From a virus, in IMG/VR virus record IMGVR_UViG_3300009159_006001, positions 1 through 37,002 of that record: a stretch of 37,002 nt of DNA, one strand, 5' to 3'. Positions 8,383 through 16,243 of this stretch are shown here, piece by piece (the stretch's first letter is position 1; each line of letters starts with the position of its first letter). Made by a program: the position numbers and the translations under genes. A model generated the notes under the pieces. The model was given only the letters and a program-made list of their open reading frames with translations, made no database searches and was not told the origin of the DNA.

Positions 8383-10203
8383 TTAGTATTTATTGAACTT
8401 TCCTTTCCAAGGTTTCTTGCCAGCAGCTTTATCCACCTTGAAGACCTCGGGTGGAGCGTAGTCCCAGGACACGGTTCCAACTCCTCGCTGGATGATGATC
8501 GATCCGCACTTGTTCCCTTCTTTGTCCTTCATCCCGGATCGCTCAGACCTCTTCGCCATCCCAAGAACAAATCGCCGAGGATGATTGAACCCGATCTCTT
8601 TCATCACGATGACCTCTCTCGCCCAGTTGGTCAGGTCGGATGAACCAAAGCCAGAGTAGGCCATGTCTGCCACGCTCTCGGGTTTCTCGTCCTTGCCCTT
8701 TGGCTTGGGGAAGTGATGCACCAGGACGATGATGACTCCAGTCTCGATCATGATCGGCTGAAGCAGATGGCGGGTGAAGTTCGCGCATACCTCGATGTCC
8801 GCAGGATTCCCGCCTATGTACGACAACAACGGATCGACGTACACGATGTCCACCTTGGTCTTCCTGATCATCCTACGGAGCATTGTGGCGAAGTCTGCGC
8901 CGGTACGTACCGTCTCGCGAAAGAACAGCATGTCGGCGCTCTTCAATCCATCGACCCAGTTCTGGGTACCAAACACAGACTGAGCCGCTCCCTTGAGGCT
9001 GTCATGCTGGTCCGCGATGTCGTTCTCAGCCTGCACGAATGCGACCTTCAACCGCCGCACAGGTTGCACGCCGAACCAATCCGAACCAATGGCCCACTTC
9101 AGTCCTTGGTAGAACACCATCGAGCTTTTGCCGCAACCGCTCTGTCCGACGAACAGGAGCGATGAACCACGCCTAAGCCATCGATCTCCTATGAGATTGT
9201 CAGGGTCGTTCTCCGGGTCGTAATCGAGGATGCTCTGAAGCGTGAACTCCTGGGGCATGTCCTGAGACTCCAGATAGTCGGTGAACGCTTCCCAAGTGAT
9301 CGACCCGACATTGATGGCCAGCAACTTCTGCTCCTTGCCATCACGCATCGCGCCGGCAAGACGAGAGAACCGACTCGCGTTCTTGTTCTTTGGGTCGATA
9401 CCAATGGCTTCGAGGTGTCGATAAACGATGTCTCTGCGCTCTGTCCATTCCGCTTTGTCCGCTGCATCGACCCTGACCCATCCATGCAGGCTCTTGCCGC
9501 CTGAATCAATGACCACGGACATCGGCAACTTGGATTCACTGAGGACGGTCCATTGTTCGTCCTTGGACTTCTCGTCCATCTCAACGAGGACATGGCGATA
9601 CGCTGAGACGCCAGAATCGGATCCGCTCTCGTCGCTGCACGGATTGACCCGGACATAGGAGCCACGGCTCTCTTGGCTCGTCCACATCGAGCTGATGGGA
9701 TCCGTGAAGTGCTTGGATATCCAGTTGTCGCGGGTCAGGAACGTACCCTTCGACCCCGGCCTTCCGTTGCCAGCCTCGTCGCAGATGATGTCGTTGCAGA
9801 TGCAGACCACTTCATCCGGTTCAAAGCACGCCTTGAGGAAGTCAGCGATGGAGAATCGCGTTGCAGGAACCGGAACCGGCTGGGTCGGCTTCTTGACGAT
9901 GAACTTGCCGGTGGTCGATACAGGCGTGCCGCTCTGCGCGGACAAGAGCCATCCTCTCGGCTTATCGTGTGCCACCTTCGACGCTTCGACCAGCTTGTGG
10001 GCCAGTTCGTGCGGTTTCCACGGTGGCACGCATTTCGAGTTGTACTCGTTGAACAACGCTTCCGCGTCTCCATGCGATAGCTCAAAGCCATGCACCAGCG
10101 ATGTGGCGACGGCGAAGGTCGCTCCATGACCGTTCTGCCCGGTGACGGCTCCAGGGGTGTTCCTCAACCACGCTCTCGCGCGGTCCACATTTGATTGATT
10201 CAT
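8383..10203 (-). CDS. Primase-helicase (AEP-like primase fused to RepA-type ATPase)
   Basis: Start ATG 10203 overlaps the previous stop (ATGA) and gives 606 residues. N-terminal residues 5-75 (RARAWLRNTPGAVTGQNGHG ...) look like the helical domain of phage primases. Residues 205-285 hold VLVEMD, then VVIDSGGKSLHGWVRV and a NASRFSRLAGA block, the pattern of archaeo-eukaryotic-type primases. From about 340 a RecA-fold ATPase follows, with Walker A GQSGCGKSS (353-361), Walker B DIVYVDPLL (452-460) and VIIVLVHHFPK. The protein would unwind the phage fork and prime it. A DnaG-like zinc/TOPRIM primase is not present in the window. It lies between small unknown genes and the C5-MTase in the early operon. 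Confidence 0.75.
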   Translation of the reverse strand: MNQSNVDRARAWLRNTPGAVTGQNGHGATFAVATSLVHGFELSHGDAEALFNEYNSKCVPPWKPHELAHKLVEASKVAHDKPRGWLLSAQSGTPVSTTGKFIVKKPTQPVPVPATRFSIADFLKACFEPDEVVCICNDIICDEAGNGRPGSKGTFLTRDNWISKHFTDPISSMWTSQESRGSYVRVNPCSDESGSDSGVSAYRHVLVEMDEKSKDEQWTVLSESKLPMSVVIDSGGKSLHGWVRVDAADKAEWTERRDIVYRHLEAIGIDPKNKNASRFSRLAGAMRDGKEQKLLAINVGSITWEAFTDYLESQDMPQEFTLQSILDYDPENDPDNLIGDRWLRRGSSLLFVGQSGCGKSSMVFYQGLKWAIGSDWFGVQPVRRLKVAFVQAENDIADQHDSLKGAAQSVFGTQNWVDGLKSADMLFFRETVRTGADFATMLRRMIRKTKVDIVYVDPLLSYIGGNPADIEVCANFTRHLLQPIMIETGVIIVLVHHFPKPKGKDEKPESVADMAYSGFGSSDLTNWAREVIVMKEIGFNHPRRFVLGMAKRSERSGMKDKEGNKCGSIIIQRGVGTVSWDYAPPEVFKVDKAAGKKPWKGKFNKY

Positions 10204-10424
10204 TCGATTCCAAGTTGTTTGCGCGCTAGTTCTCCGCTTTTGCCAAGATCGGTCTTGGCTATCTCTCGAAGAACAGAATTTGATTTCTCCAGCTTTCCGA
10301 AAAGGAGGGCAAGCTCTTTGGGTGTCATCAGGTACTTGCTCCAATGATGTATGCGTATGGAGCGCGTCTGAAACTTCGCAAAGAGCTTGCTCTGTGCATC
10401 TATGTATAGATCAGGGTGTCGCAT
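10200..10424 (-). CDS. Small unknown protein, 74 aa
   Basis: The frame starts at ATG 10424, overlapping the upstream gene by 14 bases, and its TGA overlaps the primase-helicase ATG. The C-terminal half (TPKELALLFGKLEKSN ... ELARKQLGIE) is helical and charged. An internal ATG at 10328 would give a shorter 42-residue product with just this helical part, so the start is uncertain. No family recognised. Its position suggests translation coupled to the primase-helicase. Confidence 0.5.
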   Translation of the reverse strand: MRHPDLYIDAQSKLFAKFQTRSIRIHHWSKYLMTPKELALLFGKLEKSNSVLREIAKTDLGKSGELARKQLGIE

Positions 10425-10602
10425 CTATCGGCACGAACCTTGATTTGAACCTGGCTCTAGTGGTGACGTGTATCTTTCGTTTTCCATCTTGGATATAAGC
10501 CACGCCGGGCCACTTCGTCTCACCTATCAGTATCTCAACATCATCTGATATGAGTTCAACTTCTACTGCGCTGTTTGCTAGGTTCCTGAATTTCATCGTC
10601 AT
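10411..10602 (-). CDS. Small unknown protein, about 63 aa
   Basis: I favour the start at 10602 (MTMKFRNLANSAVEVEL), which lies within the end of the upstream gene; an in-frame ATG at 10638 is also possible. The protein is beta-rich with alternating hydrophobic residues (VEILIGETKWPGVAYI, KIHVTTRARF), suggesting a small beta-barrel. No known family. It overlaps both neighbours, as is usual in this operon. Confidence 0.5.
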   Translation of the reverse strand: MTMKFRNLANSAVEVELISDDVEILIGETKWPGVAYIQDGKRKIHVTTRARFKSRFVPIDATP

Positions 10603-10747
10603 CGAGATGGGAAATCGCGTCCGTAGAACAGGGGCCATCAGCGTCTTGCTTTGGCTTCGGCCTGCTCATCCAGCCGCGAATGATCGCATAGTCGATAAGT
10701 TTGGGTGCATCTTTCAAGAACTGTCGATGGGAGATATCGTTTTTCAT
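10556..10747 (-). CDS. Small unknown protein, 63 aa
   Basis: The frame starts MKNDISHRQFLKDAPKLIDYAIIRGW and ends in a polar Ser/Arg tail. It begins 11 bases after the RuvC-like gene and overlaps the next gene by about 47 bases. The N-terminal helices resemble nothing I can name. It is kept as a gene because of operon position and spacing. Confidence 0.45.
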   Translation of the reverse strand: MKNDISHRQFLKDAPKLIDYAIIRGWMSRPKPKQDADGPCSTDAISHLDDDEIQEPSKQRSRS

Positions 10748-10757
10748 TTTGTTGTTT

Positions 10758-11213
10758 TTAGCGACCGCCGCCGAGGGCGTGGTGAAGGATGAGCAATGCG
10801 TCTGAGTTTTTAAGCGTCACGTCGAGATGTGGATACAGTTCTTGTGCCTTTGCGCGCAGCTTCCGCTTCCACTCTGCACTGGTCGCACACGATTTCCGTC
10901 CACCAAGACCAAGTGGATCCTGCCAGATCTTCGGCTCGACCCGGTGCAGTCCGTATCCTTGAGAGTACGCTAGTCCTTGGACGATACCGTAGTTCTCATG
11001 CAGGGTCGCCACGCTCGCAGCAGGCGTCAGCTTGCACACGAACTTTGGAACCTTCTCCACCCAGAACTGAGATTCCGCCATCTTGAACCCGATAAGGATC
11101 TGATGGATGTCGGGCAACGACTCGGGCATCGCCATCAGGATGATTCCGTCCGGGGTGTTGATGGCAAATCCGCCGCCGACACCTGGATCACACGCTACGA
11201 TTTGTTTTTTCAT
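10758..11213 (-). CDS. RuvC-like / RNase H-fold nuclease
   Basis: The 151-residue protein begins MKKQIVACDPGVGGGFAI, a first strand with catalytic-type Asp9 and the DPG turn seen in RuvC-type Holliday junction resolvases. The second acidic residue is probably E53 in WVEKVP. A third acidic position may be D138 in KNSDALLILHHAL, a helix typical of the family's C-terminus. Length is close to RuvC (about 150-175). It would cut branched DNA made during replication and recombination before packaging. It sits directly after ssb (9-base gap) in a replication/recombination set, which supports the call. Full catalytic geometry cannot be confirmed from sequence alone. Confidence 0.7.
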   Translation of the reverse strand: MKKQIVACDPGVGGGFAINTPDGIILMAMPESLPDIHQILIGFKMAESQFWVEKVPKFVCKLTPAASVATLHENYGIVQGLAYSQGYGLHRVEPKIWQDPLGLGGRKSCATSAEWKRKLRAKAQELYPHLDVTLKNSDALLILHHALGGGR

Positions 11214-11222
11214 TCGCTCCTT

Positions 11223-11579
11223 TTAGAAACACAGCACCGTGACGTTTTCCGCCGCGATGCGTACCGCACTTTTTGTATCTCCACCTTCGCTCCATTTCTC
11301 AACTTTGACCCGGCCTTTGACGCGCACCAACGCGCCGTTGCCGATATCAAGAATCTTTTCTGCGACCTGACCCCATGACGACAACTCGAACTCGTCGTAG
11401 TCTTCATGGAACCGGCCTTCGATATCAGTCCAGTGACGAGCAATCGAGATGGATCTCCTGACCATCAATGCCCCTGTCTTTGTCTCTGTCTTTCGACTGA
11501 TCGCTCGTAGCTCGCCGATCAAGTAAACCACGTTCTCGGTTGGTGTCGCGGTTGTTTCGTTCGTCGTTGATTCGCTCAT
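11223..11579 (-). CDS. ssb: Single-stranded DNA-binding protein
   Basis: The 118-residue protein fits the bacterial/phage SSB OB-fold: VVYLIGELRAISRKTETKTGA, FELSSWGQVAEKI and GALVRVKGRVKVEKW are recognisable strands in the right order. The N-terminal 15 residues are Thr/Glu-rich and disordered. The acidic DDDIPF-type C-terminal tip used by host SSB to bind partners is missing; the protein ends AENVTVLCF. It should coat single strands during phage replication and work with the RecT-like annealer. ATG 11579 overlaps the helicase TGA (ATGA). Confidence 0.8.
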   Translation of the reverse strand: MSESTTNETTATPTENVVYLIGELRAISRKTETKTGALMVRRSISIARHWTDIEGRFHEDYDEFELSSWGQVAEKILDIGNGALVRVKGRVKVEKWSEGGDTKSAVRIAAENVTVLCF

Positions 11580-12658
11580 TTTGTAATAAATATACAGCCA
11601 AGTTCACGGTAGTTCTTCATCCTCTTCTTAGCATGGAACGCTCCGATAGGATGGAACTTGTCTGAAAAGTCCACGATTGTCGCACAGTTTTTTGTTTCTG
11701 TTTTACGAAGCGCGCGGCTCGCCCGCTGGATGGTCTTCTGCGAAGATCGACCTCCGCTCACCATGATGAGCAGTTCGACGTTGGGCAGATCCAATCCTTC
11801 GTCGGCCAATGAGGTGGCGATCATGGTCCTGAGATTTCCGGCCTTGAACTCTTCCATGTACGAGCGCCTGTCTTTCTTCCCGATCTTGGAATGCACCAAG
11901 CGAGAGTTCGGTATGCTCGCCTCGTACTGCTCTCCAAGCGTGATACGCGGGATCAGGATGAGTGTCTGCATGTCCAGATGGTCCAGAGCATACTGCACCG
12001 CATACCGGTTCCTCTCCTTGTTCTGGCAGATACCGATGTCCACCAGCGATTCCCAAGCGCACATCTTCTTCAGGTCTTCATCGCTGATCCGCATGTACCT
12101 GCGGCGAGCCTGGAACAGCCGGTCGATGTTGTCGTCGATCTTGGTCTGGATGTTCAGGTCGGTGGCGTCGCTGATCTCCAGGTAGGCGTCGGCCAATGAA
12201 TCGCCGATGTCGCTTCGAGAGATCTCGTAGATTGACTCCCGGAACAACGAACGGGTGACCCTGTTCCGATCATCATCATCGCTCCAAGGGGTCGCATCGA
12301 ATCCGTATCGAAGTCCGTTGCACGACTCGATGATGCGCTTCCAACTGACCGCTGGGCTGTGTTTACATTCGTCAACGATGAGCAGGTTCTTCTTGCTGAA
12401 ATCCACCGACTCATGTGGACACCGGATATCCACAACTCCATCAGGAATCCCCGCAACGCTTAGTGATACCCGTCCCTGCTGACACGTCTCGATCGTTGGA
12501 GCGGTCCATCCAAACAGCCAATCGGGATTCAGCTTGTGGTAATGCTTGATGATTGATGCCGCTATCCAGGTCTTTCCGCTACCGGCAGGAGCTATGATCA
12601 AACCATCGGACTTGGTGGCCCACTCAACCGCTTTCTTTTGGTACTCTCTCAGATTCAT
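11576..12658 (-). CDS. Superfamily 2 DNA helicase
   Basis: Start ATG 12658 (MNLREYQKKAVEWA) gives 360 residues with the usual N-terminal Q-motif-like region. Helicase motifs are visible: I APAGSGKT (23-30), II DECKH (96-100), III region DATPW (121-125), and near the C-terminus ATSLADEGLDLP and QRASRALRKTE (motifs V and VI). The family remodels DNA duplexes using ATP; in phages such short SF2 proteins are often UvsW-like recombination or fork-restart helicases. The first bases after the upstream gene lack a Shine-Dalgarno. It is coupled to ssb by ATGA. Confidence 0.8.
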   Translation of the reverse strand: MNLREYQKKAVEWATKSDGLIIAPAGSGKTWIAASIIKHYHKLNPDWLFGWTAPTIETCQQGRVSLSVAGIPDGVVDIRCPHESVDFSKKNLLIVDECKHSPAVSWKRIIESCNGLRYGFDATPWSDDDDRNRVTRSLFRESIYEISRSDIGDSLADAYLEISDATDLNIQTKIDDNIDRLFQARRRYMRISDEDLKKMCAWESLVDIGICQNKERNRYAVQYALDHLDMQTLILIPRITLGEQYEASIPNSRLVHSKIGKKDRRSYMEEFKAGNLRTMIATSLADEGLDLPNVELLIMVSGGRSSQKTIQRASRALRKTETKNCATIVDFSDKFHPIGAFHAKKRMKNYRELGCIFITK

Positions 12659-12711
12659 AATTTTAGGAGATTGAATCCCGGTCGCCATTCGAGACGACCG
12701 GGATGTTCATG

Positions 12712-12882
12712 CTACTCGCCTGACTCGACCTTGACCTCTGGCGTCTTTCCAATCATTGCCACTCGCAATGCTTGGCTGGCAAAGAACCCGATCTTAATGC
12801 CGTTCTCGACACAATACTTTCGCATCTCTTCATGGATGGTCGCGTCGATTGTGATCACTGTGCTTTTGGTTTTTTCTTTCAT
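12712..12882 (-). CDS. Small ribbon-helix-helix-like protein, 56 aa
   Basis: The start at ATG 12882 gives MKEKTKSTVITIDATIHEEM, then KIGFFASQALRVAM, a strand followed by two helices with the spacing of ribbon-helix-helix (MetJ/Arc-type) DNA-binding proteins. The end is Glu-rich. RHH proteins act as dimers at operator repeats, so it could control the early operon. The call is from pattern only. The next gene upstream (stop 12888) ends 5 bases away. Confidence 0.5.
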   Translation of the reverse strand: MKEKTKSTVITIDATIHEEMRKYCVENGIKIGFFASQALRVAMIGKTPEVKVESGE

Positions 12883-12887
12883 GTGTA

Positions 12888-13109
12888 TTATTTCCTGCAA
12901 AGTTTCACCGCACAATTGATTGCTTCCCTGATTGCCGGCCACTCTTCCTGGTCAATCTGGATTTTTCCGTTTCCTTCGATGTGCTGTTTTACTTCAACAA
13001 ATTCACCACCCGCTTCGTCCGTGATCTCGATTTCCGTTGCAAGTTCATCGAACAGTGGTTCTTTCTCTCTTCCAACGGTCCATTTGATTGTTCGTTTGAT
13101 GTATTTCAT
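12888..13109 (-). CDS. Small acidic unknown protein, 73 aa
   Basis: The 73-residue protein has a basic start (MKYIKRTIKWTVGREKE) and an acidic beta-rich middle (TEIEITDEAGGEFVEV), ending with a Cys-containing helix (AIREAINCAVKLCRK). No family recognised. Its ATG overlaps the stop of the DUF6378-like gene (ATGA), so it is part of the same translated chain. Confidence 0.55.
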   Translation of the reverse strand: MKYIKRTIKWTVGREKEPLFDELATEIEITDEAGGEFVEVKQHIEGNGKIQIDQEEWPAIREAINCAVKLCRK

Positions 13110-13399
13110 GCTTTTGGTTTGTACTCTTGACCTGGGTTTTTTTGTGCGTGTTCCGCGAAACCTGCGTATGCCCGGAGGTCCACATAGTTATCAGGGTGGA
13201 AAACCCTGACGGACCTGTTGATTTTGAAAGCAACCATCATCAACTCGACCAGATGCGATGGCATCGGCCCTGGCAGTTTGATTCCGTAATACTGTTGGAT
13301 GAGTCCTGACCAAGCCAACCCGATGTTGGAATGGCTCAGGTGCGGTTCACCGTATATCTTGCCGCGCTCATTGATTGTGTCTGCAACGATGTCTTCCAT
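13106..13399 (-). CDS. DUF6378-like phage protein
   Basis: The 97-residue protein follows the pattern of small phage proteins annotated as DUF6378: a start with NERGKIYGEP, then NIGLAWSGLIQQYYG, a long helix LVELMMVAFKINRSVR and DNYVDLRAYAGFAEHA. Molecular function is not known. The all-helical form with conserved YG and VD..AYA resembles small MazG-like/dUTPase-related helical bundles, but no metal-binding EExxE motif is seen. It lies in the early operon next to small unknown genes. Confidence 0.65.
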   Translation of the reverse strand: MEDIVADTINERGKIYGEPHLSHSNIGLAWSGLIQQYYGIKLPGPMPSHLVELMMVAFKINRSVRVFHPDNYVDLRAYAGFAEHAQKNPGQEYKPKA

Positions 13400-13407
13400 G
13401 ATGTTGT

Positions 13408-13698
13408 TCAGTTACGGATGATCGCTCCTGTTCCACCGGGCCAGTTGATCTCGACAGCCTTCACGCCCTTGAGCTTGGCCAACTGACAAATCATATCCAA
13501 GTCGTCGCCGGCGCTAGCGATGCAACTCATCACGATGTCCTCGTCGTCGTACCCGGCCTTGATCGGGTCTGCTGTCCTGTCGCGCCATACCGTGACCGCT
13601 CGACCACCGGATAGCGGAACTCGACGCACCGATTCAACACAAGGGAACGTATGCCGGACGGTCTTGATTTTGTCAGTTGTTTTGCTGCTTTTGTTCAT
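13408..13698 (-). CDS. Unknown protein, 96 aa
   Basis: The frame begins MNKSSKTTDKIKTVRHTFPC and contains a compact alpha/beta segment with CIASAGDDLDMICQLAKLKGVKAVEINWPGG near the end. No domain is recognised. It overlaps the upstream gene by 26 bases. The composition is ordinary for the operon. Confidence 0.5.
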   Translation of the reverse strand: MNKSSKTTDKIKTVRHTFPCVESVRRVPLSGGRAVTVWRDRTADPIKAGYDDEDIVMSCIASAGDDLDMICQLAKLKGVKAVEINWPGGTGAIIRN

Positions 13699-13882
13699 AG
13701 GGAAATCCTCCCGGCGGGTTCAATTTATTGAGCGCCATTTTGATCAATCCGTTCTCAAGCAATTTGATGCGCTCGGTTGCTGCGCCCAACTCAATCTCCA
13801 TAGTTCGAGCGAATGCGGCACTGACCCACGGTCCCTCTTCGTTGGTGACAATGGCCTCATTGGTTCTAGGGGTGTGGTTCAT
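13673..13882 (-). CDS. Small coiled-coil phage protein, 69 aa
   Basis: The protein has a flexible start (MNHTPRTNEAIV), then WVSAAFARTMEIELGAATERIKLLENG, a single amphipathic helix likely to be coiled coil. Similar short WV.A..AR.mE.EL...RIK.LE proteins are common in phage early regions, with unknown function. Its ATG at 13882 overlaps the stop of the next small gene upstream (ATGA). Confidence 0.5.
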   Translation of the reverse strand: MNHTPRTNEAIVTNEEGPWVSAAFARTMEIELGAATERIKLLENGLIKMALNKLNPPGGFPYEQKQQNN

Positions 13883-14058
13883 GGATTGGATTCATTCACT
13901 TTGTACCAACGGTAGGCTTCGTCGCAATTATTAAGAAGATTGTACATATCATCCCCCGCCTTCTCCAGCCGCTTGATGTGGGCTTTCAACCTGACGTTTT
14001 CATCACGCAGTTCATCACGCTGGTCTGCTATCGTGTCAATGATGTTTGGCGTATTCAC
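13879..14058 (-). CDS. Small coiled-coil protein, 59 aa, GTG start
   Basis: A GTG at 14058 overlaps the stop of the upstream gene (GTGA), and its own TGA overlaps the ATG at 13882. The predicted protein reads VNTPNIIDTIADQRDELRD, then a charged coiled-coil helix with RLEKAGDDMYNLLNN and an AYRWYK end. The KLE.aGDdm...L phrase is shared with the neighbouring gene at 14055-14312, suggesting paralogy. Both overlaps favour translation. Confidence 0.6.
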   Translation of the reverse strand: MNTPNIIDTIADQRDELRDENVRLKAHIKRLEKAGDDMYNLLNNCDEAYRWYKVNESNP

Positions 14059-14312
14059 GGCTTGTATTCCTCAAGTTTGCCCCATGCTTTGACAGGTTTA
14101 AGTACTTGATTTTGCGGATACATCGCAGGATTGGCGGCAAAAATAGAAAGGTCGTCACCAACCCGTTCTAATTTCTCGATATAATCATTCTGCTCCTGCA
14201 ACCTATCCGCCGCCTCGGCAATCGCAGCGTTGGCCACTCCCCCCTCGCTCTGTATCCCTTCGGATATGATCCGCATCGCCTCGATCAATGTCTTGATATC
14301 AGTTCTTTTCAT
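14055..14312 (-). CDS. Small coiled-coil protein, 85 aa
   Basis: The 85-residue protein has a helical N-terminus (MKRTDIKTLIEAMRIISEG), a coiled coil with RLQEQNDYIEKLERVGDDLSIF and a Pro-containing tail. Its LE..GDDL block matches that of the next gene, so the two look like diverged copies. It overlaps the thyX 3' end by 14 bases. Function unknown. Confidence 0.55.
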   Translation of the reverse strand: MKRTDIKTLIEAMRIISEGIQSEGGVANAAIAEAADRLQEQNDYIEKLERVGDDLSIFAANPAMYPQNQVLKPVKAWGKLEEYKP

Positions 14313-14940
14313 AATTCAATGCTTCATGGATTGCTGGAAATTGAACCGCAAAGATTTCATCGCGGATAGTTTCCGCGATCAATCGATGCTCCTTCTGCGT
14401 GCCCTTCGCGCATCGCTGCTCCAGATAGTGGATCCATGAACGGACATTGCCGGTCATGTACAAGGTCGTCTGCGTGCAGAGCGGAAGGATCATGCGGGCG
14501 GTTTCCTTGGATACGCCTGCACCAATCATCCTCAGATATGTGGTTTCGCAAAAGCGAACAGTATCATCAAATGTGCATTTTATGCCCAAGTCATTTATGA
14601 CATCACCGCTACCCTGTCGATTCTTCAAGTCCTGCGTTCTAAACTCAACAGGCTCGAACTCTGTTGCGACCGCATATCTTTGGGAGAATTCTTGGAACGA
14701 AAAGCTCCTGTGCCTGAGTATCTGGGCGGATATAGCTCTGCTTGTCACGATCTCGACCGTGAAACTGGCCTGCTCAAAGACACTCCAGTGTCCGTTCTTG
14801 ATACAGTAGGCCAACAACTTCGGACTGGTCAGGGTGTTGTTCTGGTTCGATGGATTGCTGACACGCGCGCAATATGAGATAAAGTCGGATGCCGACATAT
14901 CATCGATCGGCTTTGTTATCGCCACTAGTTTTACATTCAT
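14299..14940 (-). CDS. thyX: Flavin-dependent thymidylate synthase ThyX
   Basis: The ThyX signature RHRxxSxxExSxR is present as RHRSFSFQEFSQRY (residues 76-89), with an upstream helix/strand HWSVFEQASFTVEI typical of the family. I start at ATG 14940 (MNVKLVAITKPIDD), giving 213 residues, the usual ThyX size. The enzyme makes dTMP from dUMP using methylene-tetrahydrofolate, FAD and NADPH, as a homotetramer in the cytoplasm. It would supply thymidylate for phage DNA synthesis. It follows a 53-base gap containing a weak hairpin (GAGCG...CGCTC, 14957-14979), so it may head a new translation unit. Confidence 0.93.
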   Translation of the reverse strand: MNVKLVAITKPIDDMSASDFISYCARVSNPSNQNNTLTSPKLLAYCIKNGHWSVFEQASFTVEIVTSRAISAQILRHRSFSFQEFSQRYAVATEFEPVEFRTQDLKNRQGSGDVINDLGIKCTFDDTVRFCETTYLRMIGAGVSKETARMILPLCTQTTLYMTGNVRSWIHYLEQRCAKGTQKEHRLIAETIRDEIFAVQFPAIHEALNYEKN

Positions 14941-14993
14941 AGATACAAAATTTATTGAGCGTTGCAAAAGAATGCGCTCCCCTCCTGTATCAC

Positions 14994-15422
14994 TTAGTAC
15001 GGCAAGTTGTCCTCGGCGGCGACCGGAGCGACAGCCTTCATGTTCTTTACCCGGATGATCTTCTTCTTCTCGCCGGCCTGATCAACGTACTCCTCAAAAC
15101 GAGCAACGATGATGAGCTTCAGGCCAGTCATCGCCTTGATGAACTCACCAAAACTTCCCTTCTTGCCGAGGAAATCGACCTCGGTCCCGTCAGGAACATT
15201 GTGGTTGGTCGCCGCAACCAACTGGTTCACGCGGAACCAAGTGTTCTCCTGGTTGATGAACCGGTCGCTGGTCGAGGATCCGTCGTCGGTCTTGAACGTC
15301 ACCTTGCACACTTCGCGACCCTTGTTATCAAGCGCCTCCTCCACCTTGGAGACGGTGACGACGAAATCGCCCTCGGTGTTGATGAATTGCGCGGCACCAT
15401 CCTGTCGATTGACTTTGAACAT
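14994..15422 (-). CDS. DUF669-like recombination-associated protein
   Basis: The 142-residue protein has a beta-rich core with VTVSKVEEALDNKGREVCKV, then SDRFINQENTWFRVNQLV and KLIIVARFEEYVDQAG, ending acidic (AAEDNLPY). This matches my picture of DUF669 proteins found beside RecE/RecT or ERF modules, thought to bind single-stranded DNA with an OB-like fold. Location next to a RecE-like nuclease and RecT-like annealer supports this. The acidic tail could recruit partners, in contrast to the SSB here, which lacks one. The leader (aataaataagtatt) has no Shine-Dalgarno. Confidence 0.6.
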   Translation of the reverse strand: MFKVNRQDGAAQFINTEGDFVVTVSKVEEALDNKGREVCKVTFKTDDGSSTSDRFINQENTWFRVNQLVAATNHNVPDGTEVDFLGKKGSFGEFIKAMTGLKLIIVARFEEYVDQAGEKKKIIRVKNMKAVAPVAAEDNLPY

Positions 15423-15439
15423 AATACTTATTTATTGAT

Positions 15440-16243
15440 TTAGTTTTCCGACTTGTTTAACACCCACTTTGGGCATGAAAGAGTTTGCGTAGTTGTCGGA
15501 TACGCAGGCCACTTGTCCAGTGCCTGGCATTCGTGCAACAACGTGATCGCCTTGCGCCGCATATTCTCGCCGGCCTGCAACCATTCCGAGTCGAGACGAT
15601 AGACCCCGACAGCGTATGGAGCGGTGCGCTCGACAGCGACAAAAGCGAAATGATCGGCACCGGTCATAGCCAAGTAATGCGCCGCTTGGATATGGTATCC
15701 AAAGTTCAGGACGGTACGAGTGAATGCTTCAGGTGAAGCGTCATCGGTTGTCTTGATGTCGACGACGGTATGGTCCTCCACCCACAGATCAGGACGAGCC
15801 TTGATCGCGATATCGGTATCCGCGTCCAGCCCGAACACGCTCGCCTCGATGCGATGAGGAGCTTGGTAGATGGACCAGAATGGATGACTGCGGATCGAGC
15901 GAGCAACACCCTGCACATCGCGGTTCTCCGTATTGTTGAGACAGATGCGGTCCTTGTTAGCGTCCTTCCACGCTTTGCCCTCCTTGGTGCGTCCGTCGAT
16001 ACCATCGGGGGTCACGGCCACAACATCGGTGTACAGGTCAGGCTCCAAGACAGCGGTGTGGATGGCAGTGCCAAGTTGCATCGCCTTCGACGGCTCTTGG
16101 CGCTCCTCCTGTGCGGCTCGATAATGGGCAGGCGATTTCAGCAGCTTGGCCATCATCGACTTCGATAGAGCCTGGACCGCGTGATACTTCTCTGCCGGCA
16201 TTGTTTCATTGATGATCCGACCGACGACTGTGTGATGGTTCAT
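15440..16243 (-). CDS. RecE-like PD-(D/E)XK exonuclease
   Basis: The 267-residue protein matches the nuclease domain of RecE/exonuclease VIII and phage relatives. A start with ALSKSMMAKLLKSPAHYRA is followed by MQLGTAIHTAVLEP (55-68), an RIEASVFG strand (E133), ARPDLW (149-154) and the core VVDIKTTDD (D162, K164). These give a PD-(D/E)XK site that needs Mg2+ to digest one strand of duplex ends. The product would feed single strands to the RecT-like partner, whose stop overlaps this start (ATGA at 16243). AAAGGAG stands about four bases before the ATG, one of the few clear ribosome sites in the operon. Confidence 0.8.
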   Translation of the reverse strand: MNHHTVVGRIINETMPAEKYHAVQALSKSMMAKLLKSPAHYRAAQEERQEPSKAMQLGTAIHTAVLEPDLYTDVVAVTPDGIDGRTKEGKAWKDANKDRICLNNTENRDVQGVARSIRSHPFWSIYQAPHRIEASVFGLDADTDIAIKARPDLWVEDHTVVDIKTTDDASPEAFTRTVLNFGYHIQAAHYLAMTGADHFAFVAVERTAPYAVGVYRLDSEWLQAGENMRRKAITLLHECQALDKWPAYPTTTQTLSCPKWVLNKSEN

